The notes under the pieces are model-generated. The model had not been told where the DNA came from. It was given only the letters and a program-made list of their open reading frames with translations, and did no database searches. A DNA stretch of 64,000 nucleotides from Ryuthela nishihirai (Eukaryota; Arthropoda; Arachnida; Araneae; Heptathelidae): positions 52,026,691 through 52,090,690 of the forward strand of contig JAWZYU010000025.1 in the NCBI GenBank assembly GCA_038380435.1, written 5' to 3'. Below, piece after piece: positions 61,396-64,000 of the stretch; position 1 is the first letter of the stretch; each line of letters opens with the position of its first letter. A program made the translations under genes and the position numbers.

Positions 61396-61900
61396 ACGGG
61401 CATTCAAACATGTCTTGACATTGACGGGGTTCTTGACATGTATCTGCAGAACAAAAACCATTACATTTACCTCAACAAAACTTTTATTGCCCTTCAAAGT
61501 ACTCCCCTCCAGCATCTATGAAAAGTTGCAGACGGCCACACCAATTTTGAAATGCTTGGTGGTACACCTATTGGGGAATATTCTGCAACTCTGAATGAAT
61601 GCATTTACAAGGTCTTGCACTCTTAAAAAAGGCTTCCCAGCAAGTTCCTTTTTAATTTTCGGAAAAAAACAAAAATTGTATTGTGCAAGATTGGGTGAAT
61701 ATGAGGATGGGGTAGCTGTTTGATTTTTTCCTGCTCCAGATAGATTGTAACGTGCTGATTTTTATGAGCACTGGCATTGTCATGAAGAAGGAGAACCTTG
61801 ACACACCTGTTGTTGAACACTGTTCCTTCATCTCCTTAACCATTTTCCAGCCAATCTGATTTTGTCTTTGAAAATCCGATTTTAGGGTTTTTAAACTTAT
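61396..61900 (-). mobile_element. mariner-type transposase remnant
   Basis: On the minus strand KVLLLHDNASAHK (about 61800), then FFRKLKRNLLG (about 61640) and a C-terminal piece near 61540 match the second catalytic Asp block and the end of mariner (DD34D) transposases. The N-terminal half is missing and the frame is broken. Confidence 0.75.
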
Positions 61901-62827
61901 GAAAATACACCAAATTGTACAGTATTTTTGACCTTTTCCTAATAGGTGAAAGTAAATAAAAGGGAAGAATTGTTTCTGATTTAGCTCTTTTATTGTACTA
62001 AAGGTGCATCTGTGTCTCCACTCCCTAATCTGTGCTTGCTTTTAGGCTCGCCTGTGCACTAATCAGAGGAAATCTATGACTCCAGCTGATCATTTCCGGA
62101 CAGAAACACATGACAAAGTCAAAGTCCACACTTAAATTCTTTTATGGAGCTGAAGGTCATAGATCATTTCTAAATGGATGTATATTGAACCGATACCCAA
62201 CTCTCCCGGCTCTGACTACTAAACGCTAATTGGATTACTTAGAATTGGAAACTTCAGAGTGAAGGAAATAATACAGATTAGAGAATTTCCCTATCAATGG
62301 GCCATGATTGACATTGCAACTTGAATGGGTCTTGTGGATGTCTGTTTTGGCAGTAACCCTGCAGTTTACGGCACTCAGCTCATGAGTGGCTAACCTTCTT
62401 AAGATGGGTAAAGTAAGGTTAAAAGCCCTAACATTTGTTTTTAGCAAAATTAAAAAAACATAAGTGAAAATATATAGTATGATAGCTTTTCATCATATTG
62501 AACGATTTATTCAATTCTCTGTTAGTATGTTTTGTGCAACCTCTGGTTCTTGATTATTTTTTTTTTTGCAGGCCTAACTTTCTAAAGTTAATAAAAGGAG
62601 TTTATTTTCAGAACTTAAACTTTCCTAATAAATGCAGATTTAACTAACATATAATTATATTTTTTAAATGTAGTTTGGATTTAATTCCTATATAAGTAGC
62701 ATAAAGATATAAATTTTGCCTCGGGTATTTTCAGAAAATTGCAGACGATTTACGGTATTTAATTAATCTTTAAAGATGTTTTAAATTCTCCATTTAAAAT
62801 ACTATGGTAAAAAACTCCTTTTAAAAT
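61901..62827. other. AT-rich intron DNA
   Basis: Nothing recognised. A poly-T/GCAG tract near 62560-62571 looks like an acceptor, but no open frame of the host gene follows. Confidence 0.45.
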
Positions 62828-63290
62828 AGTTGTCTCCAATGAGATTATCTTGTTCTGGATATTTTTTAATAATGCGAATGACTGTGCATTGTTTACGATC
62901 GTGTTTTTTAGGCTTGCTTTCTCTGATGGGATTATTTAGTTCTGGAGGCTTTTTCATTCTTTGGATTGGCAGTTCATTATTTAGGATAATTCATGTGTTT
63001 CAGGCTTGTTGTCTCTGATGGGATTATTTAGTTCTGAGGTCTTTTTTATTACTGCCAATCAGTGGTGAATTGTTTACAATTTTGCTTTTTAGGCTTTGAT
63101 CAGTAAAAAGGGCGGAGCAGTTTGGCAGTATGTTTAGGTTAAAATCGTTATCTCTGATAATTTTGAACTGGGGTTTTCTTAAATTGTGGAACTGCAATTC
63201 GTTGTTTAGCAGTATGCACTTTTTTGAATAGCCATCTCCAATGAAATTATTGATTTTTGCAAGTTTTTTTTTTTAATTACAGAATGAACA
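62828..63290. repeat. degenerate ~90-bp tandem repeat
   Basis: TCTCTGATGGGATTATTTAG and variants recur near 62833, 62920, 63012, 63150 and 63226, interleaved with TTGTTTA(C/G) and TTTTTAGGCTT blocks. Confidence 0.7.
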
Positions 63291-63637
63291 TTTGTTTGTT
63301 AGTGATAAATGCTGTTGAAACAAGTAGCCTTGGATGGTACTGACCAACATTCTCTGTATAATGATATGCGCAGTTAGGAAAATATCTCTAGATACTATTA
63401 CTTCTAGTGGGAACAAAATTTTATGCTTTGGAATAAACGTTTATCATTATATTCTCTACTCAGCGTATTCTCGTTGTATGGCCTCTTTACTGCTAGTAAT
63501 GTGATTATTTAGGTTATTATTTATAGAACTTCCCAAGAAATTGAATATTCAGCAAAATGCCAATCCGAGGACCATCATTTTGAAAAAATAAAGATGGCAA
63601 CCATCAGCAGATCAGCACTTTTGCCAAATATTCTTCC

Positions 63638-63673
63638 TAATGTGATATCGAAATGCTTTTCGATATCACATTA
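63638..63673. repeat. perfect 16-bp-arm hairpin
   Basis: TAATGTGATATCGAAA pairs with TTTCGATATCACATTA around a 4-nt loop. A further TTTCGATATCGAAA palindrome lies just downstream (about 63697). Confidence 0.88.
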
Positions 63674-63699
63674 AAAAAAATTCGATAAAAAAATTTCGA

Positions 63700-64000
63700 T
63701 ATCGAAATGCTTTTGTAATTAGTTGAAATCGTATATTAAGTGGTTTTTTTTTACAGACATAATATTAAGAAACTTAGTATAATTCTGGAAAAATTACATT
63801 TTTTGTCGCCTCTAGGTGTCCATAAGTTGAGTGTTCCGTCAGATGCAATGCATTATTGCATAATGTTAAAAAATGGTGCCTTAGCACTGTAAACTGCAGA
63901 AGTACGTTGCTCTGATTTTTTCTCTCCCAAAATCGTAATTTTTGTCATGCAAGATTGGCAGCTTTGCATATATAAGACTATATGCTGTTTAGTATATAGT
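63700..64000. other. AT-rich DNA to window end
   Basis: Nothing recognised; presumably still intron 4 of the host gene. Confidence 0.4.

Noticed and set aside
62088..62115. A further hammerhead-like string CTGATCA...GGACAGAAAC
   Set aside because: The core does not fit CUGANGA and no cleavage triplet or stem I partner is placed correctly.
62560..62600. Possible next exon after the poly-T/GCAG tract
   Set aside because: The frame following it stops at once and shows no continuation of the DUF4211-like domain.
1..64000. CRISPR arrays, prokaryotic operons, rRNA genes
   Set aside because: No regularly spaced short repeats with unique spacers, no operon-like gene packing and no rRNA signatures were seen.

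Overview
The window is a stretch of an AT-rich, intron-rich animal genome, almost certainly an invertebrate. It carries the 5' coding part of one host gene on the + strand. Nearly everything else is transposable elements, largely decayed and often inserted into one another. There is no prokaryotic gene structure, no CRISPR array and no rRNA. The species cannot be fixed from the sequence. Large introns, abundant RTE-type retrotransposons, Tc1/mariner DNA elements, a Penelope-like element and several tRNA-derived SINE families fit an arthropod (for example a chelicerate) or a mollusc.

Host gene. A 3.1 kb exon begins at a splice acceptor at 16563, with ATG at 16592 and an in-frame stop just upstream. 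It encodes about 1040 residues rich in Ser, Pro and His, with two AT-hook-like basic stretches. It continues through exons at 46346-46458, 49585-49830 and 60913-61050, all with good splice signals and matching phases, and leaves the window on the right. The last exon opens a block that looks like the DUF4211 domain of the PRR12/QSER1 family of nuclear, chromatin-associated proteins. The introns are 26.6 kb, 3.1 kb and 11.1 kb and hold most of the mobile DNA.

Layout. 1-16562 is upstream DNA: two RTE copies nested head to head (326-5700), a Tc1-type element rearranged into a 1.1 kb palindrome (7297-9519), a second Tc1-type element (11755-12873), SINEs and a strong hairpin. Intron 1 (19713-46345) holds two copies of a ~0.7 kb repeat with a hammerhead-ribozyme-like core, another Tc1-type element, a tRNA-SINE cluster and a deep nest at 29471-42490. 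In that nest an RTE is split by an RNase H-bearing LINE, which is split by a second very AT-rich LINE, which is split by a SINE; a further RTE and a Penelope-like RT gene also lie inside. Intron 2 holds tandem tRNA-derived repeats and a Tc1-type transposase relic. Intron 3 holds a hAT-like non-autonomous element built around a 115-bp tandem array, a near full-length RTE (52629-56132) and SINE fragments. After exon 4 come a mariner relic, hairpins and a ~90-bp tandem repeat.

The most interesting signals are the hammerhead-like motif in a mobile repeat with 13-bp target-site duplications, the palindrome whose edge carries a 25-bp templated insertion, the hAT-like element with its tandem array, and the multi-level nest with readable insertion order. 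All transposon genes show stops or frameshifts, so no autonomous intact element is visible here.
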